Shown piece by piece: positions 61,424 through 64,000 of a stretch of DNA of 64,000 nucleotides (its first letter is position 1; the number at the start of each line of letters is the position of its first letter). The stretch lies in assembly GCF_013369485.1 (NCBI RefSeq), contig NZ_JABWEB010000008.1, positions 62,001 to 126,000 of the forward strand, in the 5' to 3' direction. Source of the stretch: Massilia sp. BJB1822. GTDB taxonomy: Bacteria; Pseudomonadota; Gammaproteobacteria; Burkholderiales; Burkholderiaceae_D. The notes under the pieces were generated by a model. That model was not told the origin of the DNA. It was given only the letters and a program-made list of their open reading frames with translations, and did not search any database. The position numbers and the translations under genes were made by a program.

Positions 61424-64000
61424 GCCAGCAACTGCTGCCCGCCAGTTTCCCCCTGCATGGCTCGCGCCTGATCGAGGCTAGCGCCGGCACCGGCAAGACC
61501 TGGACCATCGCCGCCCTGTATCTGCGCCTGGTGCTGGGCCATGGCGGCGGCGATGCGTATCCGCGTCCGCTGCTGCCCTCGCAGATCCTGGTGATGACTT
61601 TTACCCGTGCCGCCACGCGCGAGCTGTCCAACCGCGTGCGCGAACGGCTGGTGGAGGCGGCGGCCTATTTCCGCGGCCAGGGCGCGGACAGCGATCCCTA
61701 TCTGGACGAGCTGCTCGCATCCTGCGCCGGCGACAGCGCGCGCCAGCAGGCCGCGCACCGCCTGACGCTGGCCGCCGAGACGATGGACGAAGCGGCCATC
61801 TTCACCATCGACGCCTGGTGCCAGCGCATGCTGCGCGAGCATGCTTTCGACAGCGCCAACCTGTTCGACGAGGAACTGGTGAGCGACGAAGCGGCCCTGT
61901 TCGAGGATGCGGTGCACGACTATTGGCGCCAGCAAGTCTATCCGCTGGGCGCGGACGTGCTGCAGTCCCTGCTGGAATGCTGGCCCGACGTCGATGCGCT
62001 GAAGCGCTCGGTGCGCGAGCTGGTGCGGCGCGTGGCAGCGGTGGGCGCGGCCGGCGGCGAAACGCTGGCGGCGCTGATCCGGCGCGAGCAGAACGAACAG
62101 ACGCTCAAGCTGGCGGGCTTGAAGGAAGACTGGTACGAGCGCGCCAGCCGCATGGAACAGTGGATTCTGGCGCAGCGCGCCGACGCGCCGAAATGCTTCA
62201 ACGGCGTCAAGATGAAGCCGGAGTCGGTGGCGAAATGGTTCGAAGCGCTGCGCAACTGGGCCGCCGATCCGCGCCAGCTGCGGCCTGACATGAACGACAC
62301 GGCATGGCGCCGCCTCCGCCCGGACGGCATCGTCGACGCCTGCGCCAAGGGCTTCAGCCCCATCGTGCCGGACGATTTCGATGCGGTGGCGGCGCTGGAA
62401 GAGGCGCTGGCCGCGATCGAACCGCTGGCCCACGCGCTGTACCGCCACGCGGCAGCCAGCATCGCCCAGCGCATGAGTGAGCTGAAACGGCGCAACCGCC
62501 AGTTCGGCTTCGCCGACATGCTGGAGCGCCTCAAGCAGGCGCTGGAAGGCAGCAATGGCGCTGCGCTGCGCAAGCGCATCACCGAGCAGTATCCGGTCGC
62601 TATGGTGGACGAGTTCCAGGATACGGCGCCCAGCCAGTACCGCATCTTCGACCTGCTGTACCGCGTGGCGGAGAACGATCCGACGCTCGGCCTGTTCCTG
62701 ATCGGCGATCCGAAGCAGTCGATTTACGGCTTCCGCGGCGCCGACATCCACAGCTATCTGGCGGCGCGGCGCGCCACTGAAGGACGGCATTACCAGCTCG
62801 GCACCAATTACCGCTCCAGCGCTGCCGTGGTGCAGGCCGTGAACCGCATCTTCCTGCATGCCGAGGGCGGGGCGGAAGGGGAGCCTGCCGGCTTCCCGCG
62901 CGGCGCCTTCCGCTTCCGCCGCGACGGCGCCAATCCGCTGCCCTTCGACGCGGTGGCGGCGGCTGGCCGCAAAGAGGTGCTGGTCGACAGCCAGGGCGCC
63001 TTGCCCGCCCTGACGGTGGCCTGCAATCCGGCCGACGATCTGCGCGCCGACGGCTACCGCGATTTCTTCGCCCAGCACTGCGCCGAACATATCGCCAATC
63101 TGCTCAACGACAGCCGCGCCGGTTTCGAGGATGCGCAGGGCTGGCAGCGCCTGCAGCCGGCCGATATCGCCGTGCTGGTGCGCGACCGGCGCGAGGCGGC
63201 GGCCATCCGCCAGGCGCTGCTGCGGCGCAAGGTGCCGAGCGTTTACCTGTCGGACAAGGATTCGGTGCTGGACAGCGACGAGGCGGCCGACGTGCTGCGC
63301 TGGCTGACGGCGCTGGCCAATCCGCTCGATGGCGCCCTGGCGCGCGCCGCTTTCGCCACCCGCACCATCAATCTGCCGCTGGCCGAACTGGCGCGCCTCT
63401 CGGCCGACGAGCTGGAGTGGGAAAAGCGCGTCGAGCAGTTGAAGGCGCTGCATGTGGTGTGGCAGCGCCAGGGCGTGCTGGCCATGCTGCGCCGCTTCAT
63501 CCACGAGCTGCGCCTGCCGGCCGCCATGCTGGCCCAACCCGGCGGCGAACGGCGCCTGACCAATCTGCTGCATCTGGCCGAGCTGCTGCAAAGCGCCAGC
63601 CGCCAGCTCGACGGCGAGCAGGCGCTGATCCGCTGGCTGGCCGAGCAGATCGATAGCGAGAGCGAGGGCGGCGACGAGCGCGTGCTGCGGCTGGAATCGG
63701 ATGCGGAGTTGGTCAAAGTCGTCACCGTGCACAAGTCCAAGGGGCTGGAATATCCGCTGGTGTATCTGCCCTTTGCCGTCACGGCGCGCAAGGTGGAAAA
63801 GCGCAACCGCAGCTTCCTCGAATACACCGATGAGGAAGGCGTGCGCCATCTGGACCTGGGCCGCTCCGACGCCGCCCTGGCGGCAGCTGATGAGGCGCGT
63901 CTGGCGGAAGATTTGCGGCTGATGTACGTGGCGCTGACCCGCGCCCGCCATTTCCTGTGGCTGGGCGTGGCCGCGCTGGCGGCGCGCAAGGCCGGCGAAA
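61420..64000 (+). CDS. recB: RecBCD subunit beta, 5' part (partial)
   Basis: The frame runs from the ATG at 61420 (overlapping the recC stop) to the window edge, 860 codons without a stop. It is the UvrD-type 3'-5' helicase part of RecB: motif I ASAGTGKTWTI (residues ~20-30), ILVMTFTRAATRELSNR, motif II MVDEFQDT near residue 395, LFLIGDPKQSIYGFRGAD, and motif V TVHKSKGLEYPLVYLPF. The RecB nuclease domain would lie beyond 64000. recD is probably downstream, outside the window. Confidence 0.95.
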   Translation, partial: MSQQLLPASFPLHGSRLIEASAGTGKTWTIAALYLRLVLGHGGGDAYPRPLLPSQILVMTFTRAATRELSNRVRERLVEAAAYFRGQGADSDPYLDELLASCAGDSARQQAAHRLTLAAETMDEAAIFTIDAWCQRMLREHAFDSANLFDEELVSDEAALFEDAVHDYWRQQVYPLGADVLQSLLECWPDVDALKRSVRELVRRVAAVGAAGGETLAALIRREQNEQTLKLAGLKEDWYERASRMEQWILAQRADAPKCFNGVKMKPESVAKWFEALRNWAADPRQLRPDMNDTAWRRLRPDGIVDACAKGFSPIVPDDFDAVAALEEALAAIEPLAHALYRHAAASIAQRMSELKRRNRQFGFADMLERLKQALEGSNGAALRKRITEQYPVAMVDEFQDTAPSQYRIFDLLYRVAENDPTLGLFLIGDPKQSIYGFRGADIHSYLAARRATEGRHYQLGTNYRSSAAVVQAVNRIFLHAEGGAEGEPAGFPRGAFRFRRDGANPLPFDAVAAAGRKEVLVDSQGALPALTVACNPADDLRADGYRDFFAQHCAEHIANLLNDSRAGFEDAQGWQRLQPADIAVLVRDRREAAAIRQALLRRKVPSVYLSDKDSVLDSDEAADVLRWLTALANPLDGALARAAFATRTINLPLAELARLSADELEWEKRVEQLKALHVVWQRQGVLAMLRRFIHELRLPAAMLAQPGGERRLTNLLHLAELLQSASRQLDGEQALIRWLAEQIDSESEGGDERVLRLESDAELVKVVTVHKSKGLEYPLVYLPFAVTARKVEKRNRSFLEYTDEEGVRHLDLGRSDAALAAADEARLAEDLRLMYVALTRARHFLWLGVAALAARKAGE

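Noticed and set aside
1..64000. tRNA, rRNA, insertion sequence, integrase or prophage genes
   Set aside because: No cloverleaf with TTCGA-type loop, rRNA core sequence, transposase DDE motif or phage structural gene was recognised in the window.

Overview
The window is high-GC, densely coded DNA from a betaproteobacterium. I infer the Oxalobacteraceae (Massilia/Duganella/Janthinobacterium type) from the gene mix: an EpsC-type serine acetyltransferase, TrxC, a complete ssuEADCB operon, a large soluble poly-HAMP hybrid kinase, several other large sensor kinases and RecBC. I see no rRNA, tRNA, CRISPR array or intact insertion sequence. Family assignments come from reading motifs by eye, not from a search.

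Layout. 1-3007: an edge fragment and a McrBC-type restriction pair (minus). 3059-9470: metabolism and regulation (alpha/beta hydrolases, trxC, a divergent MocR regulator/AhpD pair, an MFS exporter with a cysteine-rich SufR-like regulator). 9439-12171: a less GC-rich patch of small unknown genes, gene remnants and a periplasmic ClpP-fold protein. 12344-15587: a Bcr/CflA exporter, a serine acetyltransferase and a possible nucleotidyltransferase toxin-antitoxin pair. 15639-22695: sulfur acquisition, with a MetQIN-like importer (minus) divergent from ssuEADCB (plus). 22875-25085: YceI, a two-gene chromate transporter and a 75-residue protein. 25086-26534: a stand-alone response regulator flanked by two diverged copies of a ~165-bp element carrying inverted DnaA-box-like pairs.

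26535-33730 is the most unusual locus: a tightly packed four-gene minus-strand operon encoding an alpha/beta hydrolase, a caspase-like protease with a probable inactive-STAND tail, a MoxR AAA+ ATPase, and a 1101-residue membrane protein with a CoxE-like N-terminus, a MIDAS-less vWA-like domain and a propeller-like C-terminus. It resembles the computationally described MoxR-vWA conflict systems, but in an arrangement I do not recognise as characterised. 33871-57922 is dominated by signal transduction: an HD hydrolase, a 7TMR-DISM hybrid kinase, a LysE exporter, a YceI lipoprotein, a Cache chemoreceptor, a GST, a three-gene operon (REC-GGDEF-EAL protein, 1634-residue poly-HAMP kinase, degenerate CheR), prolyl oligopeptidase, a PHP-type metallohydrolase and a CHASE hybrid kinase. 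58010-64000 holds recC and the first 860 codons of recB, which runs off the window.

Together the window combines DNA-level defence and repair (McrBC, RecBC), a putative protease-based conflict system, sulfur scavenging and an expanded signalling repertoire. Several signalling proteins have lost catalytic residues (GGDEF-EAL, CheR), suggesting that they act as sensors or scaffolds.
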